From: JAVKMO01 sp031539345
Lineage (GTDB): Bacteria; Bacteroidota; Bacteroidia; Chitinophagales; Chitinophagaceae
DNA: 64,000 bases
Assembly: GCA_031539345.1 (NCBI GenBank)
Contig: JAVKMO010000017.1
Span: forward strand, 1-64,000
Reading direction: 5' to 3'
A program made the translations under genes and the position numbers. This document shows positions 8,980 through 17,365 of the stretch, in pieces. Numbering within the stretch: the first letter of the stretch is position 1; each line of letters opens with the position of its first letter. Under the pieces are notes generated by a model. The model saw only the letters and a program-made list of their open reading frames with translations. It had not been told where the DNA came from and ran no database searches.

Positions 8980-9732
8980 ATGTTTACAGTTTTACACTAC
9001 GACAGTTTGGAAAGCACTAACGAACAAGCCAAATTGCTGTTGCGAACAAATGAAATATTTCCGAATACGCTTGTTATTGCTACAGAACAAACCAAAGGAA
9101 AAGGACAGCAAGGGCACGAATGGCAAAGTGAAAAGGGAAAAAACATTACGTGTAGCATTGTTTGTGATATTCAATTTTTACAGCCACAAGATTTTTTCTC
9201 TCTTATCAATTGTGCTGCGGTTGCATGCCATCAATACATTTGCAAAAAACTAAACACGAACACAGACGCCCTAACCATCAAATGGGTGAACGACATTTTG
9301 TTTAATAAGAAGAAATTAGCGGGCATTTTAATTGAAAATATTTTTTCGCCGCAACAAGTGCGATACAGCATTATAGGCATTGGCATTAACCTGAATCAAA
9401 TCTCGTTTTCTGCGAATATTGCTCACAAGGCAACTTCTCTACGAGGGCTTACAAAGGAAGAAAAAGAATATGACATTATGAAAGAGGCAACATTATTGCT
9501 GAAAGAATTTGAGCAATGTTTTTCTGTTTTGCAGATGCGACCACAAGACTTATTGGCAACATATAATGGTCTGCTTTTTAACAAAGATCAAGAACAACTT
9601 TTTTTGTCTAAAGACGGTTATGTAAAAGCAAAAATATTATACGCAAAAAGCGACGGCTCTTTGGCAATAGCAATAAACGGAAAGGAGACGCAAATTGTTT
9701 TTCGAGAAATGGAGTGGATAATAGAAGATTAA
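8980..9732 (+). CDS. birA: Biotin--[acetyl-CoA carboxylase] ligase
   Basis: The 250-residue protein attaches biotin to the carrier domain of acetyl-CoA carboxylase via biotinyl-AMP. It shows the substrate motif LESTNEQA, the adenylation loop TKGKGQQGHEWQS (GKGxxGxxW in place of the commoner GRGRxGRxW), KWVNDIL and KKLAGILIE. There is no N-terminal DNA-binding domain, so this is a group I enzyme without repressor function. I chose the ATG at 8980 because the family starts just before the H-Y-D-S-L-E-S-T-N segment; upstream codons give no homologous sequence. Confidence 0.92.
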   Translation: MFTVLHYDSLESTNEQAKLLLRTNEIFPNTLVIATEQTKGKGQQGHEWQSEKGKNITCSIVCDIQFLQPQDFFSLINCAAVACHQYICKKLNTNTDALTIKWVNDILFNKKKLAGILIENIFSPQQVRYSIIGIGINLNQISFSANIAHKATSLRGLTKEEKEYDIMKEATLLLKEFEQCFSVLQMRPQDLLATYNGLLFNKDQEQLFLSKDGYVKAKILYAKSDGSLAIAINGKETQIVFREMEWIIED

Positions 9733-9754
9733 AGAACGGTTTTGTGCAAAAAAA

Positions 9755-9786
9755 AACCTCAACTTACTTTTCAATAAATTGAGGTT
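9755..9786 (-). terminator. Terminator after the small exported peptide gene
   Basis: An 8-bp inverted repeat AACCTCAA/TTGAGGTT (9755-9762 with 9779-9786) is followed on the minus strand by a T-run (A-run 9748-9756 on the plus strand). It lies 20 nt past the stop of the 51-residue gene and can also limit read-through from birA. Confidence 0.6.
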
Positions 9787-9805
9787 CAAAATCGTGTAGA
9801 GAAAA

Positions 9806-9961
9806 TTATTTAGCAGCTTCTTCTGTTTTAGTTTTAGCTTCTGTTTTTTCTGTACATTCTTTAGCACCTTTTTTACAACATTTTTTTTCTCCTTTGCCAC
9901 CCGCAATAAGAAAAGTTGTTGAAAATAATACTGCCATACTGAGGATTGCAATTTTTTTCAT
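9806..9961 (-). CDS. Small exported Lys/Cys/Glu-rich peptide
   Basis: This 51-residue frame starts at ATG 9961. It has an N-terminal signal-like helix (MKKIAILSMAVLFSTTFLIAG) followed by a short, highly charged mature part (GEKKCCKKGAKECTEKTEA...) with three cysteines, two of them adjacent. Its own terminator follows. The signal peptide, tidy frame and terminator make it likely to be a real gene. I know no function; similar short Cys/Lys-rich exported peptides occur in Bacteroidota as unannotated ORFs. Confidence 0.6.
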   Translation of the reverse strand: MKKIAILSMAVLFSTTFLIAGGKGEKKCCKKGAKECTEKTEAKTKTEEAAK

Positions 9962-10182
9962 AAGAATAAAGGTTTAAAATTAAAAAATAATAATTGTGAA
10001 GATAGTAATCATTATGAAATTACATACAAATTTAGATGCCATCTCGCCCTAAAAAACTTTACATTAAAAAGAACTTTCTTCCTGTCGAAGGAGGTACTTT
10101 TTTATGTTAGACGATAAACATAAATACAAAAAAACGAAAATGGTTGGCGTGCTATCATTTTATTCCAAGTAGAGAAAGGCGT

Positions 10183-10731
10183 TTATCTTTTGTAGTACAT
10201 TACAATAGATGCTTTTGCAATGGCGTTGTTGTTTAAATAAAACCCAACTAAAGCGGGATTTGCGTTTTTGTCTAATCCTAACTGTTCTGTTTTTAGTGCA
10301 TAAACGGTAATTAAATATTGGTGAAACCCATGTCCCACAGGAGGACAAGGTCCGCCATAGCCAGGTGTTCCAAAATCGGTCATACTTTGAATGCTACCAG
10401 CAGGAGCTAAATTAAGGGCAATATTACCTGCACCAGATTTTAATTCATCCATGTTTTTAGGAATATCAAATACAATCCAATGCCACCACCCGCTACCTGT
10501 TGGGGCGTCTTTATCATGAATGGTTACGGCAAAACTTTTGGCATCTTCTGGGGCATTTGTCCAAGAAAGCTGTGGCGACACATTTTCTCCTGTGCAACCA
10601 AACCCCTTAAACACTTGTTTTGTTGTTGTTTGTCCTCCCAAATCGTTGCTTGTGAGGGTAAATGTTTTTTGTCCCAAAAGTGTTATTGAAAAAAGGGAAC
10701 ATAAACTAAAAATCAAAGTTATTTTTTTCAT
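10183..10731 (-). CDS. YbhB/YbcL family Raf kinase inhibitor-like (PEBP) protein
   Basis: This 182-residue protein has a signal peptide (MKKITLIFSLCSLFSITLLG) and a PEBP fold. It shows FTLTSNDLGG, GENVSPQLSWTNAPEDAKSFAVTIHDKDAPTGSGWWHWIVFDIP, the family's ligand-binding DPDAP-like and HW segments, then GHGFHQYLITVYAL. Bacterial PEBP proteins bind small anionic ligands, but their roles are mostly unknown. I chose ATG 10731 over one 12 codons upstream because the signal peptide begins there. Confidence 0.9.
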   Translation of the reverse strand: MKKITLIFSLCSLFSITLLGQKTFTLTSNDLGGQTTTKQVFKGFGCTGENVSPQLSWTNAPEDAKSFAVTIHDKDAPTGSGWWHWIVFDIPKNMDELKSGAGNIALNLAPAGSIQSMTDFGTPGYGGPCPPVGHGFHQYLITVYALKTEQLGLDKNANPALVGFYLNNNAIAKASIVMYYKR

Positions 10732-10881
10732 TTTACGATATAAAATTAAGTTTAAAAATAGGCACAAAGAAAACTTTTATGTACAAAAAGGTTTTGTGAA
10801 TCCACAAAACAGATGTTTTTATGTTTTTTCAATGCAAAATTAAAATGTACTATTCCATTTTTAATGGTAAAAAAATAATTT

Positions 10882-11589
10882 ATGAATGTTGTGATTACAG
10901 GGGCAAGTGAGGGCATAGGAAAAGCCATTGCACATTTATTTGCGGCTCATCAATATAATTTGTTTTTGATTGCTCGCCAATATGAAAACCTGATTGCTTT
11001 GCAAAGCGAACTGCACAGAAAACACAAAACGCTTCAAGTAGATATTTTGCCCATTGACCTTAGCATAAAAAAAAATATACCTTTAGTTGTCAAAGGCGTT
11101 TTAGAAAAAATGCAAACGGTAGATATTCTCATTAACAATGCGGGGCAATTTATTCCTAATGATTTTTTAAACTCAAACGAAGACGACAATTTGTTGGATA
11201 AAATGTTAAGCGTAAATTTATACAGTGCGTATTATTTAACAAAAGCATTAGTGCCAACTTTTTTACAACAACAGCAAGGACACATTTTTAATATGTGTTC
11301 AATTGCTTCTTTGCAAGCCTATAGCAATAGCGAAGCCTACAGCATTAGTAAATATGCCCTGCTTGGATTTACAAAAAATTTGCGCTTGACATTGCAAGAC
11401 AAAGGGATTAAGGTAACCGCCGTTTTGCCCGGTGCGACAATGACAAGAAGTTGGGACGGAAGTGGCATTCCTGCTCATCGAATTATGCAAGCTGAAGATA
11501 TTGCAAAAATGATTCTTGCCGCTTCACAACTTTCTAAATCTGCAGTTGTTGAAGATATTATTCTGCGTCCGCAACAAGGAGATTTGTAA
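10882..11589 (+). CDS. SDR family NAD(P)-dependent oxidoreductase
   Basis: This 235-residue classical short-chain dehydrogenase has the cofactor motif TGASEGIGKA at residues 6-15, the structural NNAG motif (ILINNAGQF) and the catalytic Ser with YSISK (Tyr-x3-Lys). PG motifs follow (VLPGATMT). It resembles Bacteroidota 3-ketoacyl-ACP-reductase-like SDRs, but the substrate cannot be read from sequence. It stands alone and converges with the clamp-loader gene. Confidence 0.88.
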   Translation: MNVVITGASEGIGKAIAHLFAAHQYNLFLIARQYENLIALQSELHRKHKTLQVDILPIDLSIKKNIPLVVKGVLEKMQTVDILINNAGQFIPNDFLNSNEDDNLLDKMLSVNLYSAYYLTKALVPTFLQQQQGHIFNMCSIASLQAYSNSEAYSISKYALLGFTKNLRLTLQDKGIKVTAVLPGATMTRSWDGSGIPAHRIMQAEDIAKMILAASQLSKSAVVEDIILRPQQGDL

Positions 11590-11620
11590 TTAGAATAATC
11601 AATAATTTGTGTTATTGAGT

Positions 11621-12766
11621 TTATTGTACAATAATTTCGGCATCTTGTTTGAGAATATATTTTAAGCGAATGATGAGAGCGTGGAGTGTAAGCTGATCAT
11701 TTGCGTTTCTGTCGATATGCGAAACTGTTTTTTCTATTTCTGTAGCAAGGGCAAAAATCTGTTCAACAGAAATTTTTTGAGTAATGGTTTGAATCAATTT
11801 TGCTTGCACATTTTCTGTACTTTGATGCTTGGGTATAAAATGTTGTATTTGTGCTTGTTGAAAAATATCAAGAGCGTATAACAAAAACTGTTTGAGAGAT
11901 TCTTTCCCTTTTTCAGTTGCTATTTTTATCCATGATAAATGTTGCTGTGTTTTTCCTATCAACACAGTATTTAACATTGTTTTTAATAACTCGTAATTAC
12001 TTGTTAGGTCTTCTGACAACAAGTTATAGCAAGTGCGAATATTGCCTTCTGCAAAAGGCAATACAAATTGAATAGATTGTTGTGTATAATTTTTACTTAG
12101 TAAAAATTCTTCTAACTCTTGATTCCCTACGGGGAATAAATTGATCTGTTGAACGCGAGATAAAATCGTGTTTAAAATCTGCTCTTTGTTTTCTGCAATG
12201 AGGAGTAAAAGTGTTTGTGAAGGAGGTTCTTCAATTAGTTTCAACAATTTATTTCCACTTTCTTTTAAATACTCTGCCATCCATATAATTTGGATTTTAT
12301 ATCCGTTACTAAAACTTTTAAGTCCTAATTTTTGAATGATAGCATTGCATTCACTCGCAGAAATATTGCCCTGTTTGTTATCGGCTTTCGTATTGACAAA
12401 AGACAGCCAATCGAATACATTATTATTAGGAGTTTCTGTTACAAAACTTTGCCATTCTTTAATGAAATCAGAACAAATTGATGGAGATGATGGAGATTTT
12501 ATATTGACAATCGGAAAGGTATAATGCACGTCTGGATGAGAAATTCGTGCCATATTTAAACAAGACGGACATGCACCACAAGAGTCTATTTCAAACTGAC
12601 CTTTGTTTTCACAATTCACAAACTGAGCAAAGGCAACGGCTAACGGTAATGCCCCCAAGCCATTTTTGCCGATGAACAAATACGCATGACCTAATTTATT
12701 TGTATTTACTGCATTTGCGAGGGTTGTTTTAATCGCCGAATGTCCCGCAATGTCAGTAAATTTCAT
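11621..12766 (-). CDS. DNA polymerase III delta'-like clamp-loader subunit
   Basis: This 381-residue AAA+ protein has the layout of clamp-loader subunits. The N-terminal segment reads GHAYLFIGKNGLGALPLAVAF. A four-cysteine zinc module follows (CENKG...CGACPSC). The segments KIQIIWMAEYLKESGNKLLKLIEEPP and NTILSRVQQINLFPV correspond to the Walker B-sensor region and the SRC motif of clamp loaders. The P-loop lacks the Lys-Ser/Thr of GxxGxGKS (it reads GKNGLGAL), so it is unlikely to bind ATP tightly, as in delta' of E. coli. It should help load the sliding clamp with delta and DnaX, encoded elsewhere. Confidence 0.85.
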   Translation of the reverse strand: MKFTDIAGHSAIKTTLANAVNTNKLGHAYLFIGKNGLGALPLAVAFAQFVNCENKGQFEIDSCGACPSCLNMARISHPDVHYTFPIVNIKSPSSPSICSDFIKEWQSFVTETPNNNVFDWLSFVNTKADNKQGNISASECNAIIQKLGLKSFSNGYKIQIIWMAEYLKESGNKLLKLIEEPPSQTLLLLIAENKEQILNTILSRVQQINLFPVGNQELEEFLLSKNYTQQSIQFVLPFAEGNIRTCYNLLSEDLTSNYELLKTMLNTVLIGKTQQHLSWIKIATEKGKESLKQFLLYALDIFQQAQIQHFIPKHQSTENVQAKLIQTITQKISVEQIFALATEIEKTVSHIDRNANDQLTLHALIIRLKYILKQDAEIIVQ

Positions 12767-12801
12767 GCATCAAAGAGGTTAAAAGAAGAATAAAAATCAA
12801 C

Positions 12802-14829
12802 CTATTTCAAAAGCCCTACCGACAGCTCTGTATTGTCGAGTACGCCTAAAACCTTACTCCCCAATTCGCTTATGACAATCATGTCTTTGCCTGGTTGTTT
12901 TATAGAAGAAGGAGTACTACTGATGACTTTTGCAAAAATAGTTTTATCATTATGCGTAATTTTCACTACGCTACCAGGAGGTACTTTATTAAATAAAACA
13001 TAGTATTTATTATCGCTTTCGTCAAACATCAATTTGAATATTTTAATCGTGCAACGCAAATTTTCTTCATTTCTTCCAGCCTCTTTGTCTTCATCAAATT
13101 CTGGTTTAAAGAAAGACGTGTTCGGCTTTTCTTTGGGAGTTACACTATTTGTTGAATTATTAGGGCTGTGAATAGAGGAGATCTTTCCAAAAGTACTTGA
13201 CCCCGTAATAATAGGTTTGTTTGTTAGACTTTCTTTTGCATTTGCGGTTGTTTTATTTTCAAACTCCGTTAGTTTCTTATCGAATGAGTTTGAAGAGATG
13301 GGTTTTTCTTCAGAGGATTTTGTTTCTGCGGCTGGCATGTTTTTTTCCTTTGTTGTATTGGCTGTTGCAACCGTTGCGTGAACTTCCGAAACGGCAGCAT
13401 CTGTGGCGGAATTTACGCCTTCGGGCAATTTTGCTTCATTTTTTTGAGCGGGAGCAATAATGGTTGTTTTTGCCGTTTCTGCGTCGGTTTCTACAGTAGT
13501 TTTTTCTATCGAGGTGCTTTCAACATCTTCGTTTTCTGCGCCTCCCCCTTCTTTGTTCCTCTCTTCTTCTTGCTTCTTAAATTTTTCTTCTTCCTTGTCT
13601 GCAAGGCTGGTTAGATTATTTACCTCTGTTGTTTCTTCGGTCGTAGGTTCTTCTTTAATATCTGTGATTTCCGCATCGGTTACTTTTAAATTTACTGTTT
13701 TGTTTGTTGGGTTGAGAGCCATTGCACTTGTTGCGTTATTTGTATTTGCCGTTGTGTTGGCATATTCTGTTTTTGCGTCCGCATCTTTGAGGGCTGAAGT
13801 TGTTTTGTCCGTATTTGAAATATTTTTAATCGACTCTATGGGTGCGGGTGTTGCTAATGAAGCAGTAGCGGCTGTTGTATTTTGTGCTGTCGGAACAAGT
13901 GATGGACGATTGTTGACAATTGTTGTAGAGGGGCTTTCTATATTAGAAAAACTTCTTGTTGGTGTTTTTGTGGTTTTATATTCTGTAGAGGATTGATTGG
14001 TTGTGATGTCTTTTGCCTTTTCTATTTTTATATCGTTGCCCACCAAGTTACCTCCTTTTGTATTGGCAACCGTATTGGATGCATTTTTTGAAACAAGATC
14101 GATTTTTTGCGTTACTCCTATATTTTCTTTAATGGTGTTTGCGGGAACAGAAATTCCCACCTGCGCTAATTTGTTTGCAGATAATGTGGTTTTTGGTGTC
14201 GCTTTTGGTTGCAAAGAATCTGTGGGGACAGCTTCTTTTGTAGCATTTGCTTTAGCCAAAATGTTTTTTCCATTTTGAAAATCATCAATTGTATTGTAAT
14301 TTTTAATGGAATTGTTTTTTGCAAAATTCCAACCAAATTCTTTTGTTACTTTTAAATAACCAATAAAAATCGGGGCATTTCTATTGAGGGTATAATGGTC
14401 TTTGATTTTGTTGTAATTTTTAATAAATGTCAATAAAGGCTCTTTAAAAATTGTCGATAAACGTGTAACTTTTTGAGATACTTTAATTAAATAATAAACA
14501 GGAACGTAAACCTCAGTCCCCCTTTGTGCACTGGGTTTCATAAAAAGATTAGAGTTCAACACTAAAGGAACGCGAATTTGCTTTTTCTTAATAAACATAC
14601 CCATTTCGTCATTAAAACCCATCAACTTTTTATTATTGATATTATATCGTTTGGCAATATTTTCCCATTTTTCTTTATAGTCTAAATTTCTGTCAAAACA
14701 CAAGTTGCCGCCTTTGTTTAAAGGAGGAAAATAGGAAATAACAATAGGGATATTTTGTGCCTGAGAGGCGATTGTTATGCCAGCAAAAAATAAAACCGAC
14801 AGAATTTTCACAAAGAATTTGTTTGACAT
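12802..14829 (-). CDS. Exported LysM-domain protein with long low-complexity linker
   Basis: The 675-residue protein begins with a signal peptide ending near ASQAQ (residue 24). Residues about 30-180 carry two LysM-like units (WENIAKRYNINNKKLMGFN... and KVSQKVTRLSTIFKEPLLTFIKNYN). From about 190 to 570 it is low-complexity, rich in Thr/Ala/Asn/Glu/Lys. A compact C-terminal domain of about 85 residues (CTIKIFKLMFDESDNKYYVLFNKVPPGSVVKI) looks like the beta-barrel domain that follows LysM repeats in related Chitinophagaceae proteins. It probably sits in the periplasm against peptidoglycan. The function is not established. Long antisense frames under the linker are composition artefacts. Confidence 0.75.
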   Translation of the reverse strand: MSNKFFVKILSVLFFAGITIASQAQNIPIVISYFPPLNKGGNLCFDRNLDYKEKWENIAKRYNINNKKLMGFNDEMGMFIKKKQIRVPLVLNSNLFMKPSAQRGTEVYVPVYYLIKVSQKVTRLSTIFKEPLLTFIKNYNKIKDHYTLNRNAPIFIGYLKVTKEFGWNFAKNNSIKNYNTIDDFQNGKNILAKANATKEAVPTDSLQPKATPKTTLSANKLAQVGISVPANTIKENIGVTQKIDLVSKNASNTVANTKGGNLVGNDIKIEKAKDITTNQSSTEYKTTKTPTRSFSNIESPSTTIVNNRPSLVPTAQNTTAATASLATPAPIESIKNISNTDKTTSALKDADAKTEYANTTANTNNATSAMALNPTNKTVNLKVTDAEITDIKEEPTTEETTEVNNLTSLADKEEEKFKKQEEERNKEGGGAENEDVESTSIEKTTVETDAETAKTTIIAPAQKNEAKLPEGVNSATDAAVSEVHATVATANTTKEKNMPAAETKSSEEKPISSNSFDKKLTEFENKTTANAKESLTNKPIITGSSTFGKISSIHSPNNSTNSVTPKEKPNTSFFKPEFDEDKEAGRNEENLRCTIKIFKLMFDESDNKYYVLFNKVPPGSVVKITHNDKTIFAKVISSTPSSIKQPGKDMIVISELGSKVLGVLDNTELSVGLLK

Positions 14830-14856
14830 TGAGAGTTTGGTTTCTTTAAAAATATA

Positions 14857-15942
14857 TTAATAAAAATAATTCAAGTGTAGAAATCCGACTTTGTTTTTAA
14901 CAACTCCGTTTTGTAATTGATACAACGTAAGGTTAGACCGACAAATTGTTTTGAGTGTAACGTTGTCGCATAACAGTTTTTTTACATCGCGGAGTAAAAT
15001 AAAAGAAGAATCAATAGGTTGAGACGAAATTAGGTAAAACGACGCATTTTCAAAAATTGTTTTTTGCTGTATCGCAGAAATTATTTTTTGTGTAGATGCG
15101 TTTTTAAAGAGGGAATTATTTTTGACAAACAATAAATTCACAGGTTGTGCTTGACTTAGAATAGCAACATTTTTATTCTCAAAATGATCGTCTAATAAAT
15201 CAAACTCGATCGGAATTTTTCCATCGCCTGTGTTTATAATTTTGTCTTGTCTGTCAATATAAACATAAGTACTATCAAAATCTTTAGGAAAGTTTGTTGC
15301 AGAAAATTCGATGATTTTATTGTCTTTGGTGTATTTGTAAATAATTTCTTTTTGTTCAGTACTGATTGCTTTTTTATTCAACTCACTTAAAATGTTTGTT
15401 CCCTTTTTATACATCAGGCAGTCTTTAATGGGCAAATTGGTCAATACAAAAAACTCAAATACCAACGTGGCAAAAAGCAAAAATAGACTGATAGCCAATC
15501 CTCTAAAAACGGTTTGTGTGCTTTTGTTTTGATATTGAAATAATAAAAAAATAACCCATACAAGTAAAATGACATCTTTTCCAAACGAGGTGTTTGCGGT
15601 CAACGGAATACAATCTCCAAAGCAACCGCAGCTTTTTATTTTACCAGAAAAAACAGCATACGCAGTTAAAAAAGTAAAAAATATTGTGAGTAATAAAGTG
15701 AGACGCAACGTTTGTTTCAGATAGACATTGAAGACTAAAAATAACCCTAAAAGAATTTCTGCATTGATAATAAACAATGAAAAAAGAAGGCTCATCTTTT
15801 GTAAAAAAGAAACGTGAAGCACTTCAAAAAATTCGTCCATTTTGTAACTTAGCCCAAGGGGGTCGTTCGCTTTGATTAGTCCAGAAAAAATAAATAATAA
15901 TCCAAGTGCAATTTTCAGAATGGTAGAGAATGTGTTTTTCAT
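14857..15942 (-). CDS. DoxX/MauE-like membrane protein (BT_3928-type)
   Basis: The 361-residue protein has four N-terminal hydrophobic helices (to about residue 130) in the DoxX/MauE pattern (LLFIFSGLIKANDPLGLSYKMDEFFEVL; CGCFGDCIPL), a fifth near residue 160, and a soluble C-terminal part of about 190 residues outside the membrane. This is the Bacteroidota family typified by BT_3928. It overlaps the upstream DUF1599 gene by 4 bp, so the two are translationally coupled. MauE-like proteins have been linked to disulfide chemistry; two conserved Cys (CGCFGDC) are seen here, but the role is inference. Confidence 0.8.
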   Translation of the reverse strand: MKNTFSTILKIALGLLFIFSGLIKANDPLGLSYKMDEFFEVLHVSFLQKMSLLFSLFIINAEILLGLFLVFNVYLKQTLRLTLLLTIFFTFLTAYAVFSGKIKSCGCFGDCIPLTANTSFGKDVILLVWVIFLLFQYQNKSTQTVFRGLAISLFLLFATLVFEFFVLTNLPIKDCLMYKKGTNILSELNKKAISTEQKEIIYKYTKDNKIIEFSATNFPKDFDSTYVYIDRQDKIINTGDGKIPIEFDLLDDHFENKNVAILSQAQPVNLLFVKNNSLFKNASTQKIISAIQQKTIFENASFYLISSQPIDSSFILLRDVKKLLCDNVTLKTICRSNLTLYQLQNGVVKNKVGFLHLNYFY

Positions 15943-16490
15943 TTTTTGTAAAATAAAATTTGAACAAAAGTGGCGTAATTGATAAGGTCTAAATAATTGG
16001 CTTCAAGCCCCTCACTCACCAATGTTTTTTCGTTATTGGCGATAATTTGTTTCATGCGATAAATTTTCATCAGCATTAAATCAACAAAACTTGTTTCTGA
16101 TAAACTTCGCCAAGCCTCGCCGTAATCATGATTTTTCAATGTCATCAAAGACTCGGCTTTTGCAATTTGTGAACGATATTTTTCTTCAACTTCTTTTAAA
16201 GGCAAGTCTTCTGCTATTGTGTTTTGTAACTCTAATTGCATCAATCCAATCACACTATAATTTAAAACGCCAATAAACTCTTCCGCCACACTGTCGCTAA
16301 TTTTTTGTGTTTGATTTTCTTGAATGGTTTTGATGCGTTGTAGTTTGATATAAATTTGTTCTACAATAGAAAGCGGTCTCAATATACGCCAAGCTGTTCC
16401 GTAGTCTTTTGTTTTCAATAAAAATAAAGACAAACAGTGTGATATAATTTCAGAATAATCGGAATGTGTATTTTTGAATTCGGTATTCAT
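15939..16490 (-). CDS. DUF1599 domain-containing protein
   Basis: The 183-residue protein carries two copies of one motif, KTKDYGTAWRILRP and KNHDYGEAWRSLSE, each followed by a helix ending in I.R.K. This internal duplication is characteristic of DUF1599, an uncharacterised Bacteroidota family. I start it at ATG 16490 (another ATG at 16496 is possible); the longer frame upstream runs into the divergent folP. It forms a pair with the BT_3928-type gene. Confidence 0.85.
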   Translation of the reverse strand: MNTEFKNTHSDYSEIISHCLSLFLLKTKDYGTAWRILRPLSIVEQIYIKLQRIKTIQENQTQKISDSVAEEFIGVLNYSVIGLMQLELQNTIAEDLPLKEVEEKYRSQIAKAESLMTLKNHDYGEAWRSLSETSFVDLMLMKIYRMKQIIANNEKTLVSEGLEANYLDLINYATFVQILFYKK

Positions 16491-16532
16491 AAGCATTGTT
16501 AAACAAGAGCCGTAAATATATTTTTTGAAATC

Positions 16533-17360
16533 ATGCGAACAATAAATTGTAGAGGTATTTTGATGGATTTTTCTTGCCCTAAAATAATGGGTATTGTGAA
16601 CGTGTCGCCTGATTCGTTTTATCAACAAAGCGTTGCCCAAACAGAACGCCAAGTTGTTGAACAAGTAGAACAAATGATAGTAGAGGGTGCTGACATTATT
16701 GATATTGGAGGTCAAAGCACAAAGCCGAATAGCATTTGTTTATTGCCAGAAGAAGAGATAAAAAGAGTGCAACCTATTCTTGCGTTATTAGTCAAAAAAT
16801 TTCCGCAACAAATCTTTTCTATAGACACGTTTTATAGCTCTGTTGCCCTTGCTTGTGCAGATATTGGTGCAGATATTGTCAATGATATTAGCGGCGGAAC
16901 GATAGACGAAAAAATGTTTGCGGCCGTAGCAAAAACAAAACTTCCTTATGTCTGTACGCATATTCAAGGGACGCCACAAACAATGCAATCAAAAACGCAT
17001 TACAATCATTTGTGTTTAGAGATTATTCAATTTTTAGATGATAAAATTGTTGCCTTACATCAACTTGGGGTAAAAGACATTTTGATTGATGTTGGTATTG
17101 GTTTTGGAAAAACAATTCCGCAAAATTTTTCTTTATTGCAACAGTTATCTTTTTTTCAAACGCTTGAAAAACCTTTATTAATTGGACTTTCTCGCAAATC
17201 GTTTATTTACAAATCACTTTCTCTTACGCCAGAACTTGCGTTAAATGGAACAACCGCAATGCACATGATTGCTTTACAAAACGGGGCAAACATATTGCGT
17301 GTTCATGATGTCAAAGAGGCGAAAGAATGTATTACTTTATTTCAATGTCTTAATCCCTAA
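16533..17360 (+). CDS. folP: Dihydropteroate synthase
   Basis: This 275-residue TIM-barrel enzyme condenses 6-hydroxymethyl-dihydropterin pyrophosphate with p-aminobenzoate in folate synthesis. Family motifs are in order: MGIVNVSPDSFYQQS (about 20-34), DIIDIGGQSTKPNS, SIDTFYSSVA, DIVNDISGG, DVGIGFGKT and GLSRKSFI. It is divergent from DUF1599, 42 bp away, the arrangement typical of Bacteroidota. The WD40 gene follows 5 bp downstream. Confidence 0.95.
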   Translation: MRTINCRGILMDFSCPKIMGIVNVSPDSFYQQSVAQTERQVVEQVEQMIVEGADIIDIGGQSTKPNSICLLPEEEIKRVQPILALLVKKFPQQIFSIDTFYSSVALACADIGADIVNDISGGTIDEKMFAAVAKTKLPYVCTHIQGTPQTMQSKTHYNHLCLEIIQFLDDKIVALHQLGVKDILIDVGIGFGKTIPQNFSLLQQLSFFQTLEKPLLIGLSRKSFIYKSLSLTPELALNGTTAMHMIALQNGANILRVHDVKEAKECITLFQCLNP

Positions 17361-17365
17361 TTTGT

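Noticed and set aside
11600..11617. Hairpin CAATAA/TTATTG between converging SDR and clamp-loader genes
   Set aside because: Only 6 A/T-rich base pairs and no T-run; too weak to call a terminator.
13221..14278. Long hydrophobic plus-strand frames opposite the LysM protein
   Set aside because: They are composition shadows of the Thr/Ala/Glu-rich linker on the minus strand; they have no own start context or motifs.
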